A DNA stretch of 64,000 nucleotides from Pararge aegeria (GCF_905163445.1 NC_053182.1:18311501-18375500), one strand, 5' to 3'. Shown: positions 34,893 through 47,295, counted from the first letter of the stretch. The notes: generated from the sequence alone by a model not told the origin. Numbers and translations: made by a program.

Positions 34893-35243
34893 TCACTGGT
34901 AAACATAATTATTGTCTAGGGTGTTCCAAATGCCACGGTCTCGTGGCGCTAGGGTCCATCGTATCCCTGCGACTCGTTTGATGTAATTTGTGCTCCCTGT
35001 CGGCAGTCTACTAACGCTGCGTTTACAGGACAGTGCGGTCGCCATACCAGCACGTTGGGACCCCAACGTCCATCGGTTCTCCGAGCTATGCGCTCCGCCC
35101 TTTACCATTTCAGCTTCACCGCTCGTTAAACTATGTCTGTAGCTCTGATTATGCACGTAGAGATACTCCGAGCATAGCTCTCTCCATCTTATGAGAACGA
35201 TAGTCAGCGACCACGTTTCAAAGCTATAAGTCATGAATGACAA
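34893..35243 (-). mobile_element. RTE-type LINE ORF2, C-terminal region (pseudogene)
   Basis: The - strand frame starts MTYSFETWSLT, a reverse-transcriptase tail motif (MTYGxETWxLT), and ends KRVAGIRWTLAPRDRGIW, matching the extreme C-terminal pattern (RxAGxRWxxxAxDRxxW). In the middle the usual 'AGHIARR ... GRPPTRW' order is seen only across shifted frames, so the copy carries deletions or frameshifts. Confidence 0.78.
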
Positions 35244-36567
35244 CGCGCACTGCTAAAAGACTTTTCTTCAGGCACTGAGCTATTTTGGACGAAAATATGT
35301 CGCAGAGTTTTCAAACGCTGCCCATCCGAGTTGGATTCGGAAGTACATACTTGGTATAGTACTAACGTTTATAATATTGTGATATTTGGCATAGAGATAT
35401 TTTGTTTTCTTTCTTTAAATTTCAATACCGACCCTGAACACATTCCAGAAGAAACTAGACGGGTACTTACCCTACTTTTGATTAATAGTGTGCCGCGATT
35501 GACCGGCCTAGGGTCATTAAAAACATAATTTATGGTTTGACCTAACTATGCTAATGGGGCGGGCTGTTAACCATGCTGTTGCTATGTATTATGCGAGGGT
35601 GAAATTGTTTCAAGGTTTTACCGGAACCTGTTTTGTCAGAGTGCAGCTAAATTTCAAAAGTTTGATAAAAACTGGCCAAGTGAGAGCCAGACTCGCGCGC
35701 GTAACCTACGTGGAAATACAACAAACAGCAAAGAAATCATGTCTGTTGTATGGGAGCCCCCTTAGTAGCCTTTTTTTTAGTATTTGTCCGTTATAATGCC
35801 AAAAGAAATAAATCATCTGATAAAATTTCAAATCCCTACCTGTCATGGTTCATCACATATAGCCTGGTGACAGACGGGCAGGCAGACGGACGGTATTAAT
35901 TTACAAATTAATACATTAAAAATATAAATTATTATTTTAGTATTATACCCAAAGTTCAGGGTAAATTTTTAACTTGCCTAAACGCACTTTTTATAAGCAA
36001 TTGTTTAGCATCAGGAAGGCCATCTGATTTTCTATCAATTATAATTATAAAAATACAAAATGATTCATTAATTGAAAGACTAAATGAAATGAATGAAGTG
36101 AATGATTGAATAAAGTTTCAATTCCAATTTATTCAGCACGATACGTAATGTTACATTTATAATGTAACTTATATAGGTACTGGGTGTATATAAGCGTTTG
36201 AGCGTTGCCATTTTTTAAATTTAATAATTCTATTAATTTCTAAAACACAAGTAAGACATTGTAATTGTACAGTAGGGAAACCGATCACATTGGGCATACT
36301 CAATATCAAAAAAATCATTTGCTGAATAAAAGAATTGCTCTGTGAGGTATATTTTTAATATTTTATAATACTCGTTTTAATTATTAGTGTTCCTAAAAAA
36401 ATCTGGTAGACGGTTAAATATTTTTATTGACATAGCGTATGGACTTTAATTGTACATCACATGAAAAACAGAAAAAAAAAGGTGGCCTTATAGCGATCTC
36501 TTCCGGGTAACCAATGACGTAAAATACAGCTTAATAGTATATTAAGATACAAAAATTCAAAAAAAAA
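35244..36567. other. AT-rich stretch, nothing recognised
   Basis: Contains 'gacagacgggcaggcagacg' near 35870, a common tail motif of dispersed repeats. No gene supported. Confidence 0.5.
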
Positions 36568-36885
36568 GTGCTGATAGCCTAGTGGTAAAGCGGGGATAGC
36601 TTAGTGATAAGGGCTTCGGTTTCACTTTCGGTGTGCCGAGTTTGAATCCAAGCACGCACTGAGATATCAACTTTTCTAAGATATGCCCGTTTTAAGTAAT
36701 TAAATATCGCTTGCTTTAACGGTGAAGGAAAACATTGTGAGGCAACCTACAAGTCTGAGAGTTGTCCATAATGTTCGCAAATGTGTGTGGAGTCCACCAA
36801 TCTGCACTGGGTCAGCATGGGCACTGGGTAGTCATGTCCACGACTACGGCCTAAACTCTTCTTATTGTGGGAGGAGATGAGGAAG
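36568..36885 (+). repeat. SINE family B with a doubled head
   Basis: 'gtgctgatagcctagtggta' is followed directly by 'cggggatagcttagtgataa', two successive A-box-like heads, then one B-box ('gagtttgaatccaagc') and the normal body. Confidence 0.85.
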
Positions 36886-37194
36886 TGCTGATTGCGCCGA
36901 ACGGGGAATTCGTTCGTAACAATGGCACAAGTCAAATGTTTATGTTGAATTACCCCGAACAAATATAACGATTATGATGTCCGAACGCCCCCGTATATTC
37001 ACATCGGATTATCAGAACAAAGAGATATCCAACGCTTTGTTTGATGGGAATACAGTACGTTCGTTATCGGTTTAGCTAAGATTTGCTGTTGGACATCTAA
37101 CCCCGCAGACCCGCATTGGTACTATATCGTGGGCTTACATTACAGTTTTAAATGTGTCCCATATTATATGAGAGAGGATTAAGGAAATAAATAA

Positions 37195-37229
37195 ATATAT
37201 ATACTATATATATATATATATATATATAT
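37195..37229. repeat. (TA)n microsatellite
   Basis: An alternating TA run joined to the 3' end of a SINE family A fragment. Confidence 0.9.
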
Positions 37230-37298
37230 ACTACCGTTATCTAGCCCCGAGGTAAGCGTAGCTTGTTTTATGAGTACTAAGATAACTGATGATTGTTA
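37230..37298 (-). repeat. SINE family A, 3' fragment
   Basis: Only 'tatctagccccgaggtaagc' to 'taagataactgatga' is left. Confidence 0.75.
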
Positions 37299-38039
37299 TG
37301 ATCGGACAGATGATGGTGATTTTAAACTTGTATTTTTGTAGTTTTTAGACATAATTTGCTTTCTTAATTGAGTAGGTACGATAATTGTAGTAAATTTTAT
37401 TTACCAACACACGCTTCTAGCTTTTAGCTCAAACTTATATTTTCTTCTCTTTTTTTCTGTTTTTGATTGTTTTTGATCGATCAGTCTTAAATGTTTTCTT
37501 TGTTCCTTTACGTCTTGTTCACACTTTTATGTTATTAACTATTTTACATATTTATTTATTCAAAATACATAATTATTTTTAAGTTAAATCCGAGACCGTA
37601 CTTTTTCAAAATGTTATGTTTATGTAAACTGTGTGGCCTTAGATTTAAGTGAAACTATTCGTAAATACATTTTTATTGTAACGCTGTTGATTACGAATAA
37701 ATAAATAAATCCCAAAAATGTGACAGTAAATAAAAAGTCTCCCAGTATTGCTAGAATCTAGAAACGCTGTTTCTTTAAAGGAATATCTATAAACTAAAAC
37801 CAGGTTGTGCGAATGTAGTACTTTTAACTCTAGTTATTCACGCAAAAGTTAAAGGCGGTCACGATTCATCACTTTGCCGTCGACATAAGGCTTGGGAGTT
37901 TTGTCCGGGTTTCACGTAAACATTTTCAACGGACTCTGTTTATCGGGGCTACCTTTGAAGTAATATGAGAAGGTATAGCTAGCTATATAAAGCCGCCTCG
38001 TTCGTATATGAATATACCGCCCATATACCCACGTTACGT
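37299..38039. other. AT-rich stretch, nothing recognised
   Basis: No supported feature. Confidence 0.5.
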
Positions 38040-38375
38040 GGTCGAACACGATATTTTACGTTTCAATACTAGCTTCTGCCACTTTTCTATGTCTGCGTTT
38101 ATTACGATTATTTTTTCTAATTCTGTGAGAACCGTTTGTTTTTCTGGGCTAAAAGTAGCCTTAGGTTACTTTACTTCAAAAAAAGTTTACTTTAAAAAAA
38201 AAAAAACATTTATTTGAAGTAGGCCTGACTGAAGCACTTTTGAAACGTCAAATCAGTCTGTTTTTAGTGAGTACCACCGGTTCGGAAGGCAGATTCTATC
38301 GAGAAGAGCCAGTTACAACTAACTCTATGGAAAAAATGTCGATTGGTCGAACAAACAAACACACTTTTTAATTTA
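38040..38375. repeat. RTE-associated repeat interrupted by a LINE end
   Basis: 38070-38180 ('gagaaccgtttgtttttctg') and 38318-38375 ('aacaaacaaacacacttttt') look like the two halves of the repeat seen intact near 21035. A type B LINE 3' end lies between them. Confidence 0.5.
38185..38317 (-). mobile_element. LINE 3' end, tail type B
   Basis: Poly(A) then 'catttatttgaagtaggcct', 'ttttgaaacgtcaaatcagt' and 'tcggaaggcagattctatcg'. Confidence 0.7.
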
Positions 38376-38512
38376 TATTTTTTTTGCTATGAAATTCTCA
38401 GTACAATCATATAGAAAATTGTCTTAATCCTACCCGGTGCTTTATGATGTGATTATAAACGTTAACACCACAAACGTTAAGAGATTCGCTATGATGCCGA
38501 TTATGGGTTTAA
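38376..38512. other. Short AT-rich spacer
   Basis: Nothing recognised. Confidence 0.4.
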
Positions 38513-38765
38513 TATCTTCCGATTGGCGCAGTGGGCAGCGACCCTACCCTCTGAGTCCAAGGCTGAGGGTTCGACTCTCACAAATGTTTGTTTGAAGAAC
38601 ATGAATGTTTTTAATATCTGGGTGTTTATCTGTACATTATAAGTATTTATGTGACTATATTATTCATAAAAATATTCATCAGTCATCTTAGTACCCATAA
38701 CGCTTACTTTGGGGCTGGATGGCGATGTTTGTATTGTCGTAGTATATTTATTATTTCTTTATTTA
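38513..38765 (+). repeat. SINE family A, full length
   Basis: A-box 'gattggcgcagtgggcagcg', B-box 'gggttcgactctcac', then the body and 'ggatggcgatgtttgtattg' to an ATTTAT-rich tail. Confidence 0.9.
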
Positions 38766-39717
38766 TAAAACTGTCGCAGCCCTATCTAGTTTAGCCCGCT
38801 ACCATCTCAGAGTGCAGTCAAGGGCTAACTTGTAGTCGCATAAATCTGTATTTGTATTTAAGAGCGATACATAGAAATACGGTCTAACTTGAATTTGTCC
38901 AAAGTGAAAGCAAAACAAGGTGGATTAGGTCAACTTTGACGGTACAGTTTTTTATACTTCAGAAGAACATGGTTCTGGAAATTTCATATTGACGGTTGAA
39001 ATGTTTGCTACTTTTATAAATAAACCCTTCAAATATATTACAAAAGGACAACATTAAATATAAATATGATCCTACCCTAAAATACCCGGAATAATCCGAA
39101 GTTATCCGAAAGTGCGTAATGTTCTAAATAATTTACGAGCTCATCATTTCTGTTTTGCGCTCATTCGAGTTGTGTTCGCTGATATGAGTTGTGATTATGT
39201 GTGTTTATGTGTGTCTGTGTTACAGCGGTATGTATGAAACGTACTGTGTATTACTGTTCCATTTCATACAAAAGGATCGTTCTTTATACGTATATCTTTT
39301 CTTTCGTTTTAATCAAAGAACTTAGTTTATACTTATGTTGTTTATGTGACACGGGCCTTTTTGAAACGTTGTGTAGGTAATTTTTCATTTCATAGAAATG
39401 CATGGTTGTTTGTACTTTTACATTTATTTTAATTTTAATCAAAAAAACTTACTCGTAGTTTATATGTGGTTAACGAGTATATGTCACAGGCGTGTTTAAA
39501 ACGTTGTATCTAGTAGTTTTTCATTTCATACCAAAGTTACTTTACTTTTAATCAACAAGCTTATATTTTATGAGAGCGTGGTATTAATGTGGCATTTGAA
39601 ATCTGTGAGCCCAGAAAACCTTTGTGGGATTAAAAGTATCTTGCATTTATAGCGCGACCTGAAAGGTAATTAAAAACAGCTGTTTCATAAGTTTAGAAGT
39701 GCTTTACAAATACATTA
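38766..39717. other. AT-rich stretch with imperfect internal duplication
   Basis: Around 39250-39400 and 39410-39540 blocks such as 'ttttaatcaaa', 'acttatgttgtttatgtgac'/'tatatgtcacaggcg' and 'gtttcat'-like elements recur, suggesting an old tandem duplication of about 120-150 bp. No gene. Confidence 0.4.
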
Positions 39718-39870
39718 AACTCAAAGTCAAAGTCAAATATTTTTTTATTCAAATAGGCACGTAGATGGCACTTTTAATGTATACTACATCCGTCGTATTA
39801 TAACTACATTCGTCAACTTAAAACTAAAGCTACGAGGTTTCCAAACGCGCCCTGGTTTTTTTTTTGTTAT
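39718..39870 (-). mobile_element. LINE 3' end, tail type A
   Basis: 'tcaaagtcaaagtcaaatat', 'caaataggcacgtagatggc' and 'ccaaacgcgccctggttttt' match the copies at 4831 and 23014. Confidence 0.72.
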
Positions 39871-41427
39871 CACCATAATATCAATTATATTCGACCAGTA
39901 ATTCAATAACGGGAACCGAAGGCTTAAATAACACGGAGGTATACAACGGGTTCCACGGGCGTCTAACAAAGCCAGCAAGATGGTCATGCCGTGGTGGTTT
40001 TTAGTTTGGGTATACCCCCTTTAGAGGGGGGAGTTCCACATAATCTACTGCCCAAGGGGCTTTTCCACCACGCCGAAAAAAAAAGGCTTAAATAGCACAC
40101 TAAGGAATTTCTTTGTAGTAATTTCCAATACCTTTCACTTTTTGGCTCGATTGGAAAATCGAACCTCACGAATGCCATTTTTTGTAGGAGTAGCTCAACA
40201 AAAATGCAAGCACTCCTACAAAAAATGAGTTCTGCTACTAGGACTCGTCCCACGTGCACTTGTGCCATACTTATTTCTGCGGCCAAGCGGCACACCTACG
40301 CCCCAGGTTGATGGAGACGAGGTGGCACTCTCTAGTAGGACGGGTTCCTTGCATGCCCTGCAAAGTTTTGTTCTGTTTAAAGGCCATAGCTTCCCACATA
40401 CCATCAGGTACGAATTAACTTCTATATATATAAAAGAGAAAGTGTGTGGGTATGTTCCTTATAGGCTCCGAAATGGCTGGACCGATTTCGATGAAACTTT
40501 CAGGGAATCTCCGGATTGAGCGGCGAGTAATCCTGTAAAGTTTGGTGACGGTCGGAGCACTCCTATTTTTGAACTGTCAAACTGTCAAATACAGCTTTTT
40601 TTTTACTATGATGATATTCTATTGATGGGTGAACATGGGTGTAGATAAAGATCTTCACCCGCTCGAGAAGAGAATAGAAGAGAATGAATACGGAGAGAAA
40701 TAAATGATTTAATATATAATGAGACTTAAATTAAAAATTTAATGATGTAAGTTTATTGTTTAAATAAAATAAAGCAAAATCTCGCCCGGCGAAGCAGGCT
40801 GGGTACGCTATTATTACTATAAGAACAAAATGTTTTATTAATAAAATAAAAAATAAAAATAATTAATAAAATAAGAAATAAAATAAAATTTAATTCAACG
40901 TTTGACGAAGCGCTTAAATTATCTAAACAGATGTTTGAAAACAGGGATTAAATTCAAAAGTAGTGGATTACCGCACCGACCGCCCGCCGCAGGGGACTTG
41001 CAATATTAATGGCGGCCGAAACGCGAGTTACTACCAAGAACGGGGAAGTGCGCTGAAAAACTTTCTTACGTAGAGCTCTGGGGCGATGTTATTGTTCTTT
41101 TTCTACTATTGTATTTCTTTCGGCTACTTTATCTCTTATGAGGGCATTAATTATTTATATCTGAAGTAGGTTAAGCACCCGACTAGTCTCTCCTTGGAAA
41201 GACGAAATTTATAATAATATAAAAAAAAAGCTATAAGCTTCCACCAACATCTTAAGAAGCTTTCGCTTGGTTGTTGGGTCGTATACAGAAGGCAGTTCAA
41301 TTCAATTGCAATTCTTGAAACAGCACGTATTGTAAGGAGGTTCCTCACTCTGGAGCCCTGCGCGCCGATTGCTTGGAAACCCAAAAACCCCCGCAAGCGG
41401 AGAAGTGTTTTTTATTAATTTTTAACA
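39871..41427. other. Repeat-rich non-coding stretch
   Basis: A 16-bp stem hairpin lies at 40176-40227 ('cattttttgtaggag' and its complement). 40400-40570 ('aagagaaagtgtgtgggtat', 'ctggaccgatttcgatgaaa') is a common dispersed-repeat segment. Frames on opposite strands around 40216-40519 mirror each other and are not called. Confidence 0.5.
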
Positions 41428-41681
41428 AATAAATAATTATACTACGACAACACACACATCGCCATCTAGCCCCAAAGTAAGCGTAACTTGTGTTTTATGG
41501 GTACTAAGATGACTGAAGAATATTTATATGAATAATATACATAAATACTTAGAATATACATATAAGCACCCAGACACTGAAAAACATTCATGCTCTTCAC
41601 AAACATTTTTCAGTTGTGGGAATCGAACCCACGGCCTTTGATTCAGAAAGCAGGGTCGCTGCAAACTGCGCCAAAAGGCGG
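41428..41681 (-). repeat. SINE family A, full length
   Basis: Tail complement 'aataaataattatactacg', B-box complement 'tgggaatcgaacccacggcc', A-box complement 'gcaaactgcgccaa'. Confidence 0.9.
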
Positions 41682-42280
41682 CTTTTTGTTTTTCTTTTAT
41701 AATTTACTCTGTTGAGAATTTTAAAAAAAAATGTAGTATATAAATAAAAGATAGAATAATCATAATTATATTTATTTATATATGTATTCGTTGATGTTCG
41801 CGAGTTGATAAATATGCTTAAAGTAAGTTCATCATTTTCATCAAGTTTGTTAAGTAATCACTACTGCACAGTGATTATATAATTAATCAAGTCAGAAAAA
41901 AAGCAATTAAAAAAACAATGCAAAGTATATACAACATGAAATTCCAGCGGTCAACATAACTTCACTTAATGTTTTCACAGAAAGGCGGCTACGCGAAAAA
42001 GTGTACAGTAAATGTATGCTGGCTGCAAAATACGACAAAAGCATGTCGAGTTCTTCCGTGACGCGAACTCGTGAACATTTCTCTTGCCAAAAATTGCTCA
42101 GCGCGGTTAAAGGAGTTTTCAATTCAAAATTATTCATACAATAGTCTCCTTTAGCGTGAGGATTAAGGCAAATTATTATCTTTTTATCTTTATTGAAAAA
42201 GATAATTTGCAAGGCAGTTCGTCTTTTGTTACAGACCTTGAACGATTAAGATGGATAAAATCTTAATACTTTTCTATTAT
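41682..42280. other. AT-rich stretch
   Basis: A 101-codon - strand frame at 41907-42212 shows no domain, signal or coding composition. Confidence 0.45.
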
Positions 42281-42595
42281 CAATATCATCACATCAAGCC
42301 ATTACAGGCCCACTACAGAGCACGGGTCTCCTCCCACAATGAGAAGGGGTTGGGGCCATAGTCCACCACGCTGGCCCAGTGCGGATTGGTGGACTTTACA
42401 CGCCTTTGAGAACATTATGTAGGATTCTCAAGCATGCAGGAAAACATCGTGAGGAAACCCCTCACGATTTCACCGCAGTGCAAGTGATATTTTAATACCT
42501 TAAAACGCACATAACTCAGAAAAGTTAAAGGAGCGTTCTGGGATTCGAACTCCCGAAAGTGAAGTCGATCTCGTACCCAATGCGCTATAACCGCT
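42281..42595 (-). repeat. SINE family B with a small internal inversion
   Basis: The whole copy reads in reverse, but at 42440-42460 'ggaaaacatcgtgaggaaac' appears in direct orientation and is followed by 'ccctcacgattt' in the expected reverse orientation. Confidence 0.88.
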
Positions 42596-42699
42596 TCAAT
42601 TCAAATGGGGTGTTTGTCTCTAATAACATTGACATAAATTGTGGTTACGAATGTGTTTGATAATTCGCATGTCACAGTGAATAAGGGCTCGAAACTCAC

Positions 42700-43990
42700 T
42701 CAACGAACCCACAGCTTAGCTAAATTACCTATACTGACGAGTCAATGGCTATGTTAATCCCCGTTGACCTGAATTGATTTGCCGCAACCAACCGACGTTG
42801 ATCGTTGCACGCTGATTGTGACGTACTATCTCACTACTGCACGAATTAAGTTGATGGCAATTAATTCAATTTATGCAACCCATAGGCACTTACCTGTTTA
42901 TAATATAAATGCGAATTTATATGTTTTTATTTTGCAAAGATATTTCAGTTGGAGTGTAATATCGCACACCGGCTTTTTATCGCGAGGTATCCCATATTAC
43001 ACTATTGAAGCATTCCCAATAAATATTGATAACTTTTAAAAATTTATTGTGAAGACTCTGCACAAGCCTACAACCAAGCTAAATTAACTATACTGACGAG
43101 TCAATGGCTATGTTAATTCCCGTTGACCTGAATTGACTCGCCGCAATCAACCGACGTTGATCGCTGCACGCTGTTTGTGACTTACGATCTCGCTGCTATA
43201 CGAATTAAGTTGATTGCATTCAATTTAATTTATACAATCTATAGGAACTTCTTTAGTTATAATGTAAATGCAAACATATATAAATACTTGTATCTTTCAA
43301 AGATATTGCAGTCGGAGGGACACATCACACACCTACTTTTTATCATGAGATGTCACGTATTACTATTGAAGCATGATTATACGAGAAATCCCAATGAATA
43401 TTGATTACCGAATGAGCCCACAACTGAGCTTAATTAACTATACTGACGAAAGAATGGCTATGTAAATCTCTGTTGACCTGAATTGACTCACTGCAATCAA
43501 CCGATGTTGATGGCTTCGCGCTAATTGCTACGTAGGTGGTTTAAATGAATGCAGTTTAATAGCATGTAATTTTATTATGTTTTTATGGATATGATAACTA
43601 TTGAAATCATAGTAAAAATAATAGTTTTCTTAAATTTTTTTATAATTTAATTTTTCTGTATTCAGTTCGATTATTTAAACTAGTGCTTGCACGAGTAGTT
43701 GTCAACCTTTTAAATCGACAGTATCTTATATTGATAAAAGGTTCACACAATAATGAAAATAAATAAAAATAATTAAAAATCAAAATAATGACTACATTTT
43801 TTGCTTTGTTATGGTAGTTATCACCGTCACTTTGTTTATAGAAACTGTAATTAAATATAATATCGTAACTGGCTGAACAAACCAACAATAGAGTTTAATT
43901 AACTAGATTGACGAGTCAACGCTATGTTAATCCCGGTTGACCTGATTCGACTCGCCGCAATCAACCGGCGTTGATCGCTGAGCGCTTGTT
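42700..43990. repeat. Four-unit tandem repeat with conserved core
   Basis: Units begin at about 42707, 43067, 43418 and 43880. Each has a core of roughly 100 bp with 'gctatgttaat', 'gttgacctgaattgactc' and 'aaccgacgttgat' or close variants. Flanks between cores are AT-rich and align only between units 1 and 2. The core carries dyads: 'cgagtcaa' with 'ttgactcg', and 'atcaa' with 'ttgat'. No coding capacity is evident. Confidence 0.85.
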
Positions 43991-44189
43991 ATTACGTAGA
44001 CTATCATTACTACTCAACAAATGCAGTTGTATGTTGTTTTGTAGTTGTGTGTAATTTTATTATTATGCTTTGCAACAAGAGGATATTTGTTTTAAATTGA
44101 AAACATCATATTTCTTCTAACTTCTCAGTTAGGTGGGAAGAGGACTATACAAGGAGTGTTCAAGGCATTTTTAAAGTGTTCTATTATTA

Positions 44190-44580
44190 TGTGGGATTGA
44201 GTATACGCTTTTATAATATGATTCCTAAGGTGATTTTGGACCTGCCAATGCATAAGTTTAAAGAATTTGTTAAAACACATTTATTACAGCGAGGTTACTA
44301 TACAATTGATGAATTTCTTAATGACAAGGTTGCTAGGAAGCATCCGGCTCCGCTTTTAGCTCTCACAAGATAGAAAAATGAATGTTAAAATGTAAATTGT
44401 TGATGTTGGAAAAGAGCAACTGCTGAGTTTCTTGCCGGCTTCTTCTCGGTAGAATCTGCCTGCCTGTGACTCTACCACCGGTTCGGTGGTAGAGTCACTA
44501 CAAACAGACAGACTTGACGTTTCAAAAGTGCTTATATTAGGCCTACTTGAAATAAATGAATTTTGAATTTTTTGAATTAT
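44190..44580 (+). mobile_element. LINE ORF2 C terminus with type B 3' UTR
   Basis: Encodes NMIPKVILDLPMHKFKEFVK, then GYYTIDEFLNDKVARKHPAP and a stop at 44373. The 3' UTR has 'actgctgagtttcttgccgg' and 'cagacttgacgtttcaaaag', ending in (GAATTTTT)n. This copy ties tail type B to the reverse-transcriptase family at 29745. The UTR contains a 14-bp perfect stem at 44467-44499 ('gtgactctaccacc' and its complement) absent from other copies. Confidence 0.82.
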
Positions 44581-44818
44581 GAGGTCAGGTCCCGCAGACA
44601 CTCAGGAAATTAAGGCACGATTAAAAAAATGTGTTAAAACACATTTAATATGAAAGGCAAGGTTGCATGGAAGCTCATATATATGTCAGCTCCGCTCTGA
44701 TTTTTCCATTCAATTCAGGGTGTCCTTGCCATCAGTAATAGTATTTTTTTTAGGATGAAAAGTGCTTCTCTTTGCCACTGAACTAGTATATTATTGAAGT
44801 TCAGAAATCCATAGCACT
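44581..44818 (+). mobile_element. Decayed second LINE fragment
   Basis: 'gtgttaaaacacatttaata' and 'aaggcaaggttgcatggaag' repeat the end of the ORF2 region just upstream, with many changes. Confidence 0.4.
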
Positions 44819-45118
44819 CATCATTATCCACCTATTAACAGCTTACAACAGGGCACGGAACTCCTCCCGGAGTGAAAAGGGTAGGCCGCAGTCCACCAAA
44901 CTGGCTAAGTGCAGTTCGGTAGACTGAAAACATTACCGGAGTACTCTCAGCCATGCAGGTTTCCACACCATGGTTTCCGTCGACGTCAAAACGGGTGATA
45001 TTCTAATTGCTTTCAAATTAAAAACGCACATAACTCAGAAAGGTTAGAGGTGCGTGCCGGGAATCGTATTCGGCCGCCGGTAGTTTGGTGCTCTAACCAT
45101 TATGCTATCACAGTGCCT
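44819..45118 (-). repeat. SINE family B, full length
   Basis: Tail complement 'actcatcattatccacctat', body, B-box-like 'gggaatcgtattcgg', and the head 'accattatgctatcacagtg'. Confidence 0.88.
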
Positions 45119-46945
45119 AAAAGTAAAGCTCTGCTAGTACAAAGGTATATGTACAATATCTACAATACCTGAGGTATAGATGTATATTCCGAAAAAGGAC
45201 GTGGTATATATACCTTTGCCCTCCCTCCAAACCGCTGTGGGGATAAATTAAATTTTATATTAATACAATATCTCAGGTCGAATCCACGTCTAATGAAATA
45301 TTTTGGATTTATTATAAGAAGCGTTTCAGGATTGTATCCGGATTTATGTTATTCCGTCCCAAATTCGTTTCTTGTTTTAATATCATTTCATTCGAATGTC
45401 TTTTTCGGCCGTGGGAATTATCTATACCTACTTATAATAACACTGTGACGGATAGAATTTTACACATTGAAGACATTTTAAAAATTTTTTTTTGGTGTCC
45501 ACTCTGTATTCGATACTGAAGCCAAACGTGTTTTTTTGTCTGTGTGTTTGTATCATGGCCACTCACGCAAAACGGAGGTAGTTTTGCAATGTTTACGCGA
45601 TTGAAGGTTTCAAATAGTGAATGATTAATGCAAAGTTTAGAGCAAGAACAGATTTATCAGTCGTTTGTTTAAATATGTTAAAATACTATCTGTACTTTAT
45701 ATTAAAGGTTAGTAATATTGCACTTCCAGTACCTACGAGTTGAAAAGCTTAAAGTTTTTTATCTGATTTATTGAAATAGGGGTAGACTATGTAGCAATAC
45801 GCTGCGTCACGTAATTTACGCGGGCGACGCCGCATGACACATCTAGTGTAAAATTAAAAAAACTTTTTATCAAACTTTGGATAGGCAATGCTTTAATGCA
45901 TATTATAAGTGAACATCACTGATATTCCTTATAGCTACATAACTATGCCAATTTTTTTAAATAAAGTTGAACCGAATTTTATTTAGACCGCTTTTATTTC
46001 AAAAAAGCATAGGTATTTAATGGTATTATATTTTATAAACCTACTTATAAAATACCTCTTTGGTCTAGTGGTCAGTATGTTTAAATCGTTATGGACTACG
46101 ACCACCTGTACCGGATTCCCCGGTCATGCTGTTAAATTAAAATTTAAATTAATCTAGCTATCATAATGATCGCTACTAACTGCTTCTGTCTGTGTTTTTT
46201 TTTGATTCTTCTTCTGTATTTGTTTTTTGTGTGCAAATAGAGTATAAATAAATAATTCTAAGAAAATAAACTTTTAATGACGTAGAATTCGTCGTAAGTA
46301 ATCGCTCAATAGTAAAAAAATATTTTAAAATGCTGTATTTTTTGCCCGTGCTTGGACTTGTTACTATATTTATACTGAACTTTTAAAAATATCACGCCTA
46401 ATTACTTTGAATATGTGTCGCATTTATAATATTCATAATGATTAACATAAAACATTATAGCACTTTTATATTACAAAATTACGTCATTAAGGCTATTTTA
46501 AGGTGTGTCCACACTGAACACGCGGTTGAAACCTAACTATATTTTATTAATAATTGCTAAAGACACGCGAACTCACCCTTAGGCTGAGTACTCATGATAC
46601 TTACAGTATTTTTAATCTGTCCTATACTTCATACTAATATTAAAATTGCGAAAGTTTAAATGAATGGATGTTTTTTCTTGTTTTATTTTAAAAATAAATC
46701 TTTATTATTTAAATAATTGTATTACTTTAGTTCGTATCCTAGTGACTAGGTTTAACAAATAAATAATGTATAACTTACAGTTTACAAACATTTTTAAATT
46801 TTACATCAACTAACCATAAGGCCGTCAAATTGTACCTTACTTCTTTTGTATTTGCTTTTTTTATTTTTTTTATTTTTGTTTTCTGTGTTGTGTACACTAA
46901 AAGTATATTCATTCATTCATTCTAAAAACTTATTAAGCCACATGG
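45119..46945. other. Long AT-rich stretch, little recognised
   Basis: 45143-45220 carries imperfect inverted 'aggtatat' motifs. 46060-46130 ('ctctttggtctagtggtcag', 'gtaccggattcccc') looks like a tRNA-like SINE head. No gene supported. Confidence 0.45.
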
Positions 46946-47080
46946 AAGCTGTGCCCAGTAGCTAGGACTTCGGGTGTTCAATTTTTTCTAATATCACTTG
47001 TTTCAAAGATGAAGGAAAACATCGTGAAGAAATCTGCATGCCTGAATTCTCCATAATCTTCTAAAAGACCTAAGAAGTCC
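46946..47080 (+). repeat. SINE family B, heavily deleted
   Basis: Head 'gctgtgcccagtagctagga', then 'aatatcacttgtttcaaaga', 'ggaaaacatcgtgaagaaat' and a short middle. Confidence 0.7.
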
Positions 47081-47244
47081 AAGTCCAAGTGAAATTGACG
47101 GCCGACTATATATATAATATATACTTACTTAAGACTTAAATAATTTATACATAATAAATTCTATAAATTATTTTAGGCTGAAAAAAAGTCAAAATCAGAA
47201 TCGATTCATCCGTTCGGAAAATACGATAGACACACACAAACGCA

Positions 47245-47295
<51 letters not shown>

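Noticed and set aside
39984..40519. Frames of 62-103 codons on both strands near 40.2 kb
   Set aside because: Mirror frames over a repeat segment with a hairpin; no protein motif.
42779..43404. Two + strand frames (86 and 75 codons) in the four-unit tandem repeat
   Set aside because: The frames are related only because the DNA units are; they differ in length and reading and are absent from units 3 and 4.
47231..47294. Possible CRISPR-like or functional array at the CA run
   Set aside because: A plain dinucleotide microsatellite without spacers.
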